Part shown: positions 40,205 to 48,633 of the stretch, one piece after another
Layout of the letters: every line of letters starts with the position of its first letter
Position numbering within the stretch: the first letter of the stretch is position 1
Assembly (NCBI GenBank): GCA_946481095.1
Contig: CAMLML010000005.1
Location: 1-64,000 of the forward strand
Direction of reading: 5' to 3'
DNA length: 64,000 bases
Origin: an uncultured Cellvibrio sp.
Lineage (GTDB): Bacteria; Pseudomonadota; Gammaproteobacteria; Pseudomonadales; Cellvibrionaceae
The notes under the pieces: model-generated
What the model saw: only the letters and a program-made list of their open reading frames with translations
Database searches by the model: none
What the model was told of the DNA's origin: nothing
Made by a program: the position numbers and the translations under genes

Positions 40205-41032
40205 GTCCTCACTTCGAGGTGAGCTTTTCGCCGCTTCCCTCAAACTATCCATATCGCCTTTGATGCCGAATCGCGTCACCACTTTCCCAGTGTAAAAAAT
40301 GTAGTTTTGCATCGCAGTCAACACTCCACGGAAGATGTTCAATTCCATTTGATCCATGCGCACACGGTTAAACAGGCGACGTAAACGTGTCATGGTTTGT
40401 TTGGGGTTGTCTTTATCCAGAAAATCCAATTGAGCAAGAGTGTCTTCAATATGGGTATAAAAAGTTTCCAGTGCCTGGGCATCTGCCGGAGGAAAATCCC
40501 ATTGATGCCGGGGTAAAGTGTTGTTTTCCGTTGCCATTAAATAAGCCATGCGAATTTCATAGGTAATCACCTGAACAGCTGTGGCGAGATTTAAAGAACT
40601 GTATTCAGGGTTGGATGGGATATGTACGTGATAATTGCATTTATGCAGCTCTTCATTGGTCAACCCTCGATCTTCACGACCAAACACAATTGCAACTTCG
40701 TGTTGATGTGCTTCGTTCCAGACACTTTCACCACACTGGCGCGGATCCAGTAAAGGCCATGGGATTCGTCGCTCCCGAGCACTGGTGCCGACTACCAAAC
40801 TGCATCCCGCTATGGCTTCATCCAAAGATTGCACGACCACTGCATTGTCCAGAACATCGGTTGCGCCAGCCGCACGCCACACAGCTTGATCAGAAGGGAA
40901 ATCCTGCGGCTCTACCAGATAGAGTCGCTCCAATCCCATATTTTTCATGGCGCGCGCAGTGCCACCAATATTGCCAGGATGGGATGTGTTCACCAGAACG
41001 ATACGAATATTGCGAAAAGGATTTGTGCTCAT
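40202..41032 (-). CDS. trmJ: tRNA (cytidine/uridine-2'-O-)-methyltransferase TrmJ
   Basis: SPOUT-fold enzyme that methylates the ribose of position 32 in tRNAs. The 276-residue protein begins IRIVLVNTSHPGNIGGTARAMKNMGL and has VFGREDRGLTNEEL and PSNPEYSSLNLATAVQVITYE, the knotted SAM-binding motifs. It is encoded upstream of iscR on the same strand, as in pseudomonads. Confidence 0.95.
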   Translation of the reverse strand: MSTNPFRNIRIVLVNTSHPGNIGGTARAMKNMGLERLYLVEPQDFPSDQAVWRAAGATDVLDNAVVVQSLDEAIAGCSLVVGTSARERRIPWPLLDPRQCGESVWNEAHQHEVAIVFGREDRGLTNEELHKCNYHVHIPSNPEYSSLNLATAVQVITYEIRMAYLMATENNTLPRHQWDFPPADAQALETFYTHIEDTLAQLDFLDKDNPKQTMTRLRRLFNRVRMDQMELNIFRGVLTAMQNYIFYTGKVVTRFGIKGDMDSLREAAKSSPRSED

Positions 41033-41090
41033 GGCAAATATTGCGGCTTAAAGTCAAAAGGGCGCGCAGTGTAACAAAAAACCGGATAAA

Positions 41091-41117
41091 AAATTCCCGG
41101 ACATGCCGGGAATTTTT
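41091..41117 (-). terminator. Rho-independent terminator
   Basis: AAATTCCCGG (41091-41100) and CCGGGAATTT (41106-41115) are exact complements around ACATG. On the minus strand the stem is followed by TTTTTTATCC, so it ends the transcript of the DUF6748-like gene before trmJ. Confidence 0.85.
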
Positions 41118-41130
41118 AGATTGACTTGAC

Positions 41131-41877
41131 CTATCTTTTGGTCGCAGGAGGAAATGCAAAAAATACTTTTGTTGCTGCTATGCCAATACCGGTGCGTGGC
41201 GGAGCTCCGGTTTCATCGAATCCGGTTGATTCATATCGGGTTCCTGTGAGCACCAGTCCACCCGTCGATATAGCAGTCCAGGCTTGTAATATTTGATTGT
41301 CATCAAGGCCGGATTTTTCAAATGAAAGATCATGAAACTCTGTTGAGTAGCTGGTATTGATCACATTGGCTTTGAAATAAGGACAGGGAGTCGTAATGCA
41401 GACTATTCCTGTGCTGGTGACATTCAAATAAGGGCCTACTGCGGTATTTTTGTTGGCGCCTACCCACGCGTTGGTTGCTACCAGGGTTTTACTCCTGACA
41501 TCAACAACCCCCTTCAACAGTGCCTGCTCAGCACGTATCGCTGCTTGCAATTCTTCGATTTGTTTTGCCGTTAATCCCATGCGCTTGTAATTGATGTAAG
41601 CGACATAAATGCTGTTAGGTAACAGAGCTGCAGATGCATAAGCCTCATCTTCTGTTTGCAATGTGATGGAGTATTGATTGACTGGTGTTAAAAACCATCC
41701 ACCGCACATAGGAAAAGCACATTTACGGTAGTCAGGTTTAACAATATAAGTGACGCCTGAAGCGGGTGTGATGATGGTTTGCGCGTGCAAACCAAAAGAA
41801 AAGATGACACATATTAACGCACATAATTTGAGACTCTGGATGAGCCTCCAATTAACTGATAATGATCGGTTATTCAT
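41131..41877 (-). CDS. exported protein, DUF6748-like
   Basis: The 248-residue protein has a signal peptide (hydrophobic CALICVIFSFGLHA near residues 18-32). The mature part starts with YIVKPDYRKCAFPMCGGWFLTPVN, a Cys-containing motif I associate with the DUF6748 family, and has a second CITTPCPYFKANVINTS motif. Four cysteines in two such motifs suggest disulfides in the periplasm. Function is unknown. An AGGA ribosome site precedes the ATG. With the next gene it separates trmJ from suhB, which are neighbours in related genomes. Confidence 0.55.
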   Translation of the reverse strand: MNNRSLSVNWRLIQSLKLCALICVIFSFGLHAQTIITPASGVTYIVKPDYRKCAFPMCGGWFLTPVNQYSITLQTEDEAYASAALLPNSIYVAYINYKRMGLTAKQIEELQAAIRAEQALLKGVVDVRSKTLVATNAWVGANKNTAVGPYLNVTSTGIVCITTPCPYFKANVINTSYSTEFHDLSFEKSGLDDNQILQAWTAISTGGLVLTGTRYESTGFDETGAPPRTGIGIAATKVFFAFPPATKR

Positions 41878-42091
41878 GATTATTTTCCTGTTGTCATTAC
41901 GAGAATTTAACTACGGCTTGATTTACATTCAAATACTTCAGAATGTCCGCATATGCTAAACCCTGAGAAAAATAAGTCATCACCAATAGACTTTTGCAGC
42001 GCCACTCTTTTGTAATAAATTGTTTATTCAGGAGAACCAGAATCAATTTTTCCCGCATGCAATCCATACTTCAATCAAACATGACACAAAA

Positions 42092-42889
42092 TCAAAAATT
42101 CCAACCCAGTCCCAACCGGAACCCTTCAGCGGCAAGAGTAAAATTGGAATCATGTTTGCCATCATAAGCATAGGTACAATTTTCGTAGCAATCCTTAACT
42201 GTCGGAACTTTCTGTTCGTAAGAAATATTCATGTCTTTTCCCAAATCCAGATAATTACGATAACGGCCTATATCAAGGTACCAATTGTCTGCTGGCTCTA
42301 TACGAAAATAAATTGCAAACACAGAATCATCAGAGCTACCTGTGTAAAAAATACGATTTTCTGAAATATTCAAACTCAACTGTTTATACAAAGGAAATTT
42401 CATATTGACATGAAATCCCAAACCGGCTTTATCCATATTAAAATTTAACGATTGATCAGCAACTGAATAATGACTGTTCAAATGCAAAAAATTAATTTGT
42501 GGCGCCAGAGAGAATTGAAATCGACCTGAGTCATCTATTTTGAAAATCATGCGGGCATTGATTCGCTGGATGTTGTGCGTGGACATCACCTCGCCAGGGC
42601 CAACCAATGCATATTGCTCAAAATCTTTTTGATTAAGATCCAGTAATCGCTCTTCACCATCACCGGATGCATTAAATTCGCCGCGCAGAAAAAATTCATC
42701 CCGAGTCTTGGTGTGATCAATTTCGACCTGTATAACCTGTGTTGGCGAGCGCTCAAGATTTAGCTGAACCTGACCACCATTGGCATGGTTATCACGTAAA
42801 TCCAGGTTCATCACACTCTCCTGGGTCTCACATCCTGATATGCCCAATGCACAAACCAAAATTAAAAAAAACTTCCTCCTGCCTGACAT
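42092..42889 (-). CDS. predicted lipoprotein, function unknown
   Basis: The start at 42889 has a strong AGGAGAG site and gives 265 residues. A lipoprotein signal ends LGISGC with Cys20. The mature part is rich in alternating beta-strand patterns (NARMIFKIDDSGRFQFSL, LGFHVNMKFPLYKQLSLNIS) and ends with an aromatic Phe (LGLGWNF), as beta-barrel or surface beta proteins do. No family is recognised. The upstream open frame is not credible because the lipobox fixes the start. Confidence 0.6.
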   Translation of the reverse strand: MSGRRKFFLILVCALGISGCETQESVMNLDLRDNHANGGQVQLNLERSPTQVIQVEIDHTKTRDEFFLRGEFNASGDGEERLLDLNQKDFEQYALVGPGEVMSTHNIQRINARMIFKIDDSGRFQFSLAPQINFLHLNSHYSVADQSLNFNMDKAGLGFHVNMKFPLYKQLSLNISENRIFYTGSSDDSVFAIYFRIEPADNWYLDIGRYRNYLDLGKDMNISYEQKVPTVKDCYENCTYAYDGKHDSNFTLAAEGFRLGLGWNF

Positions 42890-43067
42890 AAAACTCTCCT
42901 GTTGTGAAAAGCGTGCAACTCTAACCATCCTATATTCGATTGGCAACTGGCTAGCCATACCAGCTTTCCCTCTGTAGAATGCGCCACCTTGGTGTGAGGT
43001 ACTTGTGATACCTGCGACCCCCGCTCTTTTACAATCCCTTTCCCCTGGCCTTTTTTGATGGTGCTTT

Positions 43068-43871
43068 ATGGAACCCATGTTGACTATTGCCCTGCGTGCT
43101 GCACGCAAAGCGGCTGAATTGATTGAACGGGCATTTGAACGTGTTGATCTGGTAACAATTGAAACCAAAAGTCGAAACGATTTTGTAACCGAGGTTGATC
43201 GCGCATCAGAAAAGGAAATTATTTATCACTTGCGCAAAGCCTATCCTGACCACAGTTTTCGCGGCGAAGAATCCGGTTTTATTCAGGGGAAAAATTCCGA
43301 TTACGAGTGGGTAATTGATCCACTCGATGGCACTACCAATTTTGTTCACGGCCTCCCTCATTTTTCAATTTCCATCGGCTGCATTTATAAAGGCCAGCTG
43401 GAACACGCTGTTGTTCTCGACCCGATTAAACGCGAAGAATTTACTGCAAGCCGCGGCCGTGGCGCAGCATTAAATGGACGTCGTATCAGGGTTTCCAACC
43501 GGAAAAGTTTCGAAGGCGCATTGATCGGCACAGGCTTTCCTTTCAGTGGCCTGGCATTGGATAACATCAAACCTTATCTCGCATGTGTTGAAGAAATTGC
43601 AGGCCAAACTTCCGGTATTCGCCGATGCGGTTCGGCAGCGCTGGATCTGGCCTATGTTGCAGCAGGACGTTTTGATTCTTTCTGGGAAATGAATTTGAAT
43701 TTATGGGATATAGCAGCAGGTGTATTGCTAGTCACTGAGGCAGGTGGATTAGTCAGTGATTTCAACGGCGGGACAGATTATTTAGCAACAGGCCACATAG
43801 TTGCCGGATCACCCAAAGTATTTAAATCCACTTTGCAGGTCGTGCAAAAAAATCTGGGGCATTTGAAATAG
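43068..43871 (+). CDS. suhB: inositol-1-monophosphatase SuhB
   Basis: SuhB is a Mg-dependent inositol phosphatase that also joins the NusA/rRNA antitermination complex. The 267-residue protein starts MEPMLTIALRAARKAAELI, much like E. coli. Metal-binding motifs GEESG, DPLDGTTNFVHG and the late WDIAAGVLLVTEAGG are complete. Transcription is followed by a clear terminator. Confidence 0.95.
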   Translation: MEPMLTIALRAARKAAELIERAFERVDLVTIETKSRNDFVTEVDRASEKEIIYHLRKAYPDHSFRGEESGFIQGKNSDYEWVIDPLDGTTNFVHGLPHFSISIGCIYKGQLEHAVVLDPIKREEFTASRGRGAALNGRRIRVSNRKSFEGALIGTGFPFSGLALDNIKPYLACVEEIAGQTSGIRRCGSAALDLAYVAAGRFDSFWEMNLNLWDIAAGVLLVTEAGGLVSDFNGGTDYLATGHIVAGSPKVFKSTLQVVQKNLGHLK

Positions 43872-43901
43872 TAAAAGTGCTCACAGATTCACTAAAAAAC
43901 A

Positions 43902-43928
43902 AAAAGCCCGATCAAAAATCGGGCTTTT
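43902..43928 (+). terminator. Rho-independent terminator between suhB and nfuA
   Basis: AAAAGCCCGAT, loop CAAAA, ATCGGGCTTTT, then more T residues to 43930. The flanking A and T runs make it bidirectional, serving convergent suhB and nfuA. Confidence 0.92.
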
Positions 43929-43943
43929 TTATTACAAAACAAT

Positions 43944-44534
43944 TTACATATAGGCGTTAGTGCGATCAGTATGATCCGTAACATCACGAATACCTTTTAA
44001 TTCAGGCAGCTTATCCATTAATTGCACTTCAATTCCTTGCTTTAATGTAATCGCAACCGACCCGCACCCCTGACAACCACCACCGAACTTTAAAACAGCA
44101 ATCATATCCGGTGTCACTTCAACCAAACTGACATTGCCCCCGTGTGATGCAAGACTTGGGTTCACATCGTTATACAACACATAATTGATGCGATCTTCCA
44201 ATGGACTGTCATCAGTAACCCTGGGCATTTTGGAATTGGGTGCCTTGATCGTCAGTTGGCCGCCCATACGATCAGGTGAGTAGTCAACCTTGGCATCTTC
44301 CAAAAAGGGAATACTGCGCTCCTCAAAATAAGCATTAAAACCTTTAAGAGGAACAATCACATCACCTTCTTTTTGTTCACCGGGACGACAATAAGCTATG
44401 CAGGTTTCAGCCTGGGCAGTTCCCGGATTCGCCACAAACATACGAATCCCAATGTTTTCATTGTCTTTTTGTTTGTCCAGCAACGACTTTAAATAGTCCT
44501 GGGCTGACTCGGTGATATCTACATTAACCGTCAT
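43944..44534 (-). CDS. nfuA: Fe-S biogenesis protein NfuA
   Basis: NfuA carries a [4Fe-4S] cluster to target enzymes, particularly under oxidative stress. The N-terminal half is a degenerate A-type domain ([16 protein letters not shown]) and the C-terminal half is a Nfu domain with the cluster CxxC in [11 protein letters not shown]. The 196-residue length is normal. An IscR-type box lies 21-45 bases upstream of its start, placing it in the same regulon as the suf operon. Confidence 0.96.
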   Translation of the reverse strand: MTVNVDITESAQDYLKSLLDKQKDNENIGIRMFVANPGTAQAETCIAYCRPGEQKEGDVIVPLKGFNAYFEERSIPFLEDAKVDYSPDRMGGQLTIKAPNSKMPRVTDDSPLEDRINYVLYNDVNPSLASHGGNVSLVEVTPDMIAVLKFGGGCQGCGSVAITLKQGIEVQLMDKLPELKGIRDVTDHTDRTNAYM

Positions 44535-44554
44535 AACAACAACCTTAACCGCTT

Positions 44555-44579
44555 ATACCTGATTAAATTACTCGGGTAT
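44555..44579 (-). promoter_or_regulatory. IscR type 1 binding site upstream of nfuA
   Basis: On the minus strand the 25-mer from 44579 to 44555 fits the type 1 consensus with two mismatches. The ends ATACC and GGTAT are perfectly mirrored. It carries the same GAGT for GACT change as the box in front of iscR, so both may reflect a local consensus. Confidence 0.72.
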
Positions 44580-44806
44580 TCTACTGCCACTTGGGTTTTA
44601 AGGCATCAGGATTTTACAATCGCTGTCATAGCATTTTACGTATTTTTATTGTGAGCCCTGCCATCAGGATTATTTTTTGACCATTAAACGAGAAAACCCC
44701 ATCAAATCGATATTTTATTCACCGCACTCCCACTTACCATCCCTGCATTTGTCGCTGAGCCTCGTGTTTATACGATTGAGCAAACAACGCACATCTGACC
44801 AACCCA

Positions 44807-44855
44807 CATAATGTAAAATATATTTGACATTATGTATTAATAATTTTACATTTTG
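44807..44855 (+). promoter_or_regulatory. sigma-70 promoter with overlapping operator, probably for the Xre regulator
   Basis: A TTGACA minus-35 (44824-44829), a 17-base spacer and TACATT minus-10 (44847-44852) form a near-canonical promoter. CATAATGT (44807-44814) and ACATTATG (44827-44834) are perfect inverted 8-mers spaced by 12, and a third half-site ACATTTTG (44848-44855) covers the minus-10. Repressor binding here would block the promoter. The cognate protein is probably the Xre regulator encoded by the second gene. Confidence 0.65.
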
Positions 44856-44885
44856 TTAAGTTTAATTGACCTTTCGAGGCCATCA

Positions 44886-45320
44886 ATGGGTAATGCAGAG
44901 AAGAACGTCTATATAGCGCTGATCAGTACGGTGATTGTGTTGGGGGCTTATTGCCTGATACTTCATGCCTCTTGGGAGGACTACCAAACGGATGCTCGTT
45001 TGGTGGGTAAAAGCATCTTTTTTCTATTGATCGCGTCGGCGGCCACCAATTTTGGCTTGCAGGGTTTATTGAAAATAATCTCTGCGATTCGCAATCCATC
45101 CTGCGAAGCATCCATAGTGGATGAGCGGGATAAAATGATTGAACTCAATGGACTACAGGTTTCCTATCTCGTTTTTACATTGGGGTTCATCACCTCCATG
45201 CTTCTGCTATGGAAAGGTTACCCTGCAACAATCGTGTTCCAGATCATTATTTTTAGCCTGGCGCTTGGCGAAATATTCAGCGGCATAGTCAAAATCATTC
45301 AGTACCGCCGCGGTTTTTAA
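44886..45320 (+). CDS. small membrane protein paired with Xre regulator (DUF2178-like)
   Basis: With the ATG at 44886 (GAGG ribosome site) the protein has 144 residues and four membrane segments, in pairs (about 8-28, 40-60, 88-106, 112-132). Between the pairs lies a cytoplasmic loop with VDERDKMIELNG, a motif seen in membrane proteins co-encoded with small Xre regulators. One base separates it from the regulator gene. The function is unknown; such pairs may form a membrane-signal-to-DNA switch. Confidence 0.6.
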   Translation: MGNAEKNVYIALISTVIVLGAYCLILHASWEDYQTDARLVGKSIFFLLIASAATNFGLQGLLKIISAIRNPSCEASIVDERDKMIELNGLQVSYLVFTLGFITSMLLLWKGYPATIVFQIIIFSLALGEIFSGIVKIIQYRRGF

Positions 45321-45321
45321 C

Positions 45322-45531
45322 ATGTCAAAACCTACACTCAAAAATAATATTCGTACTCTGCGATTTCATCAGGGTGAAATGACCCAACAACAACTCGCCG
45401 AAAAAGTCGGCGTCACTCGTCAAACAATTATTGCGATAGAAATGGGTAAATACTCCCCCTCTCTTGAATTGGCTTTTCAAATCTCACGGGTTTTTAATCG
45501 CTCTATTGACGAGGTTTTTTCGTATGAGTAA
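45322..45531 (+). CDS. Xre-family transcriptional regulator
   Basis: A 69-residue protein made almost only of a helix-turn-helix (MTQQQLAEKVGVTRQTIIAIEMGKYSPSLELAFQIS), of the YozG/PbsX-like Cro/C1 group. It ends RVFNRSIDEVFSYE, typical of these mini-regulators. It lies between two membrane protein genes and overlaps the next gene by 8 bases, so all three are one operon. It is the best candidate for binding the inverted repeat at 44807. Confidence 0.9.
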   Translation: MSKPTLKNNIRTLRFHQGEMTQQQLAEKVGVTRQTIIAIEMGKYSPSLELAFQISRVFNRSIDEVFSYE

Positions 45532-46204
45532 TTCGACTGTATCCGAATATTCAGACAATCGAAGTAATGCCCGGCTTGCAGGCAGTTTATATTTGTTAAT
45601 GCTGCCCTTCGCCGTTTTTAGTATGTATGTTTGGTTTAGCACTTTCATACATGGCAACCCGCAATTAACCATGCAAAACATTTCTTCAAATGATTTGATG
45701 ATACGAACCGGTATTGTTAGCTGGTTGATCCAACAAACCATTTACATTTTTTTGGTGCTTACCTTGTACAAATTATTTGTTCAGGTCAACAAAAATGTCG
45801 CAAGGCTCATGGTCATATTCGTATTAATTAGCGTTCCCATCGCCTTTATCAACGAGCTGAATTTGTTGGGCGTATTGTTACTGGCGAATAAATTTTCCAA
45901 CCAGATAGATCCCCTGTTATTGAAAAATGCCAGTATCTTCATGCTGTCGCTTCATGAACATGGCTTGGTGATTGTTCACATCTTCTGGGGATTGTGGCTG
46001 TTTCCTCTTGCCTATTTAATTATCAAATCAAAACAAATTCCAACCTTATTAGGAGCTCTGCTTATTATTGCCGGCATCGGCTATCTGGTGGATTTTCTAA
46101 CATTTTTATTTATGCCCGACCGCACAATTACGGCGACCCAATTTACATTTATTGGTGAGTTGATTTTTCCACTTTGGTTGTTAATTAAGGGCGTAAAAAA
46201 TTAA
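45524..46204 (+). CDS. DUF4386 family membrane protein
   Basis: The ATG at 45524 overlaps the Xre stop. The 226-residue product has about six membrane segments. The start NARLAGSLYLLMLPFAVFSM, the middle NELNLLGVLLLANKF and the LHEHGLVIVHIFWGLWLFPLAYLI segment are typical of DUF4386. Function is unknown. It ends 4 bases inside the convergent dehydrogenase gene. Confidence 0.78.
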   Translation: MSNSTVSEYSDNRSNARLAGSLYLLMLPFAVFSMYVWFSTFIHGNPQLTMQNISSNDLMIRTGIVSWLIQQTIYIFLVLTLYKLFVQVNKNVARLMVIFVLISVPIAFINELNLLGVLLLANKFSNQIDPLLLKNASIFMLSLHEHGLVIVHIFWGLWLFPLAYLIIKSKQIPTLLGALLIIAGIGYLVDFLTFLFMPDRTITATQFTFIGELIFPLWLLIKGVKN

Positions 46205-48468
46205 TTACAACCCACCAATCCCCCAATCCATTCACTGATCACATCTACCGCCGCTTGATCCATTTCACTCCTGCCAATTTTAGGCATTTTATTCGCGTCA
46301 TTGACTTTCATGCGCTCCAGCAATACTGAACGCAAAGGTTCACCTGGTGCAATGAGTAGTGGATTCGGGACGCCCAAATCACCCGCTTGTGGTGGTTGAT
46401 TACATACACCCATTTGATTCAACGAAGAATTGAATCGCAAATCAATATCGACAGGTGAAGTGTCATTGGGTTGATGGCAATGGCTACAATTTGCATGCAA
46501 ATAACTTCTGGCTTTTTGTTCCAGACTCGCACTATCGGTTAATGAATAAAAATGCCGATTTAATTGTTGGTCGGTCAAATTATTTTTAAATAATCCCAAA
46601 TATTGCAGCGTAGCCAATTGATTGGCTGTGCGATTGGTTTGCGTATACAAAAATTCATGGTTAAGTTGTGCCGTTTCAAGTCCTAATGAAAAACCGGCAA
46701 CTGCTGTATGACACTCAAGGCACTCACCTGCACTGGGATAATGCCAATTCACACCACCTACCATTTTATCTTTTGCAGAAGACAAGAGTGTTGCATCCGT
46801 TTGTTGATCATTCCATTCATAACTAAAACCCTGCCAACCCAAGGCAGTATGTGCAAATAATCGTGTTTCAATATATTGATTATTCTGGATGAAATGTTTC
46901 ATCAACACACTGCCCACAGGAAAATTAAAATCGCCAATTGAATTGACATCAATTTGTGTATCATTTGGCAAAGATAAAAATCGCAATTTATCCGCACCAT
47001 CAGACCAAAGCGCCGATTTAACATCGTAAGCAATCATGCCACTGGCCGGATTTTTTGGATTCGAGGATTGCACACAACCGGTTGCTGATAATTGTGTCGG
47101 CATTGAACCCGCAATCAATCCGGTATTGGTAACATTCATGCGCACAATTTGCTGCCCTGCACTGCCACGACCAATCGCATAAAGTTCACGATGATTGTCT
47201 TCTGCAAACGAAACCAAATCAGCAACTGCTTGATTGTAGGCAGTGTGAGTTAAATTGCCGTTGGCTTGACGTATCAAAGAACGTACAGTTGTTTCACAAT
47301 AATCCGTATAAAAATAGCGACCGTAAGCAGCAGGAAATGCAGTACCACGATAAACATAACCACCAATAACAGAACATGCACCCGTGTTATGGCTTATCGA
47401 ATACAGTGGTTTTATTTTATTCGCAGTTGAACAACCCGGGCGACCCGAATAACAACTATCACCTTCCATATCTCCCCAACCATAATTGCCACCGCGAGTG
47501 ACTAGATTAATTTCTTCCCACGCACCCTGCCCCACATCACCTGCCCATAAATCACCGGTGACCGAATCAACACTGAATCGCCATGGATTGCGCAAACCAT
47601 AGGCCCAAATTTCTTCTGCAATATTATTTTGCCCAACAAAAGGATTATCCACAGGTATCGCATAAGCCAAACCATTTTCAGTTCGATCCACATCAATACG
47701 CAAAATTTTCCCCAACAAATTCGTTTGATTTTGTCCGTTTTCATGTGGATCGCCACCAGATCCTCCATCACCGGATGAAATCAACAAATAGCCTTGATTA
47801 TCAAACGCCATTTGCCCACCAACGTGGTTGCCATAAGGACGAGTGAATCGTAATAAAACTACTTCTGAATTTGCGTCAAAAAAACCTTCAGTGTTTACCG
47901 TGAATCGTGCAATGCGGGTTTCAATTGCGTTATTGGCATCGCGGCCTGTGTAAAACAAAAATACAAAACGGTTAGACGAAAAATTCGGATGAATTGCAAA
48001 ACCCAACAAGCCCATCTCATCCTGAGATGAATCGACACCTGGGTCTATATTTAAAACTTGCGTTAATTGATTGGCATTTGCATTGTTATCAAAACGCAAA
48101 ATATATCCCGCCTGTCGCATTACATACCAATGGCTATCATCGCCGGGTAATTGAAATAAATTCGAAGGATTTGAAATTGCCGGTAATTGTGTAAATGCCA
48201 ATTGCCATTGAATTTGTGTGGTACCTGTTGCAACCGGTTCAGGGGCAAGGCATGTGGTATTGGAAGGACGGGAATCCAAACCCACAACAATTGATGTTGA
48301 ACTCGACGAACTGACCGATTGCGAACTTGAAGAGACACTGACAGAAGTTGATAGCGACGAAACACGACTGGATTGAGACATTGATGATTTGGAACCGCTC
48401 GATCCACCCCCACCACAGGCTGAAACTGCAATGGCTATTGAGATGCTAATAATCTGAATGTATTTCAT
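46201..48468 (-). CDS. lipoprotein fusion of PQQ-dependent sugar dehydrogenase and diheme cytochrome-like domain
   Basis: A lipoprotein signal ends AVSAC with Cys18, followed by a Ser-rich linker (about residues 22-62). Next is a six-bladed glucose/sorbosone dehydrogenase propeller (about 85-450), with GLLGFAIHPNF, YGNHVGGQMAFD, ISSGDGGSGGDPHENGQ, and AYGLRNPWRFS, the PQQ and catalytic-His segments. The C-terminal 300 residues have two CxxCH heme motifs, ECLECH and NCSHCH, in a DUF1587-free repeat of the SO2930-type. It probably oxidises a sugar at the outer membrane and passes electrons to its own hemes. The polyserine linker is a mark of Cellvibrio-like bacteria. Confidence 0.82.
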   Translation of the reverse strand: MKYIQIISISIAIAVSACGGGGSSGSKSSMSQSSRVSSLSTSVSVSSSSQSVSSSSSTSIVVGLDSRPSNTTCLAPEPVATGTTQIQWQLAFTQLPAISNPSNLFQLPGDDSHWYVMRQAGYILRFDNNANANQLTQVLNIDPGVDSSQDEMGLLGFAIHPNFSSNRFVFLFYTGRDANNAIETRIARFTVNTEGFFDANSEVVLLRFTRPYGNHVGGQMAFDNQGYLLISSGDGGSGGDPHENGQNQTNLLGKILRIDVDRTENGLAYAIPVDNPFVGQNNIAEEIWAYGLRNPWRFSVDSVTGDLWAGDVGQGAWEEINLVTRGGNYGWGDMEGDSCYSGRPGCSTANKIKPLYSISHNTGACSVIGGYVYRGTAFPAAYGRYFYTDYCETTVRSLIRQANGNLTHTAYNQAVADLVSFAEDNHRELYAIGRGSAGQQIVRMNVTNTGLIAGSMPTQLSATGCVQSSNPKNPASGMIAYDVKSALWSDGADKLRFLSLPNDTQIDVNSIGDFNFPVGSVLMKHFIQNNQYIETRLFAHTALGWQGFSYEWNDQQTDATLLSSAKDKMVGGVNWHYPSAGECLECHTAVAGFSLGLETAQLNHEFLYTQTNRTANQLATLQYLGLFKNNLTDQQLNRHFYSLTDSASLEQKARSYLHANCSHCHQPNDTSPVDIDLRFNSSLNQMGVCNQPPQAGDLGVPNPLLIAPGEPLRSVLLERMKVNDANKMPKIGRSEMDQAAVDVISEWIGGLVGCN

Positions 48469-48489
48469 GATTTGAGCCTCATAATTTCA

Positions 48490-48527
48490 CCCTCACAACT
48501 ACTCCTTGGGGAGGTTAGGATGGGGTT
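48490..48527. repeat. dispersed C/G-run repeat, copy 7 (degenerate)
   Basis: CCCTCACAACTACTCCTTGGGGAGGTTAGGATGGGG retains the CCCTCAC edge and the CTCC...GGAG inner hairpin. It lies upstream of metH and is the most diverged member. Confidence 0.6.
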
Positions 48528-48581
48528 TACTTGATCTTAGTCGCTCATCCCAACAAGGTCTGTTAGAATTTGCGCATTTTT

Positions 48582-48605
48582 CTATATCAAGATTTTTTGA
48601 TATAG
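48582..48605. promoter_or_regulatory. inverted repeat in metH leader
   Basis: CTATATCAA (48582-48590) and TTGATATAG (48597-48605) are perfect mirrors around GATTTT, 28 bases before the metH ATG. It may be a regulator site or leader hairpin. It does not match the MetJ box AGACGTCT. Confidence 0.4.
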
Positions 48606-48633
48606 CTTTCATGCTTCAGATTAAAGGTTCCCC

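Larger units (their letters stand above)
44535..44885. other. intergenic region nfuA / membrane-Xre operon
   Basis: A 351-base gap without a gene. It holds the IscR-like box near nfuA and the operator-like promoter near 44807-44855. The middle (44600-44800) shows no repeat, RNA gene or hairpin that I can support. Confidence 0.6.

Noticed and set aside
42890..43168. N-terminal extension of the lipoprotein at 42092-42889
   Set aside because: The lipobox and AGGAGAG site fix the start at 42889, and the extension overlaps suhB on the other strand.
48540..48633. Cobalamin or SAM riboswitch before metH
   Set aside because: The 94 bases have no B12-box or SAM-type conserved core, and only one short hairpin is visible.
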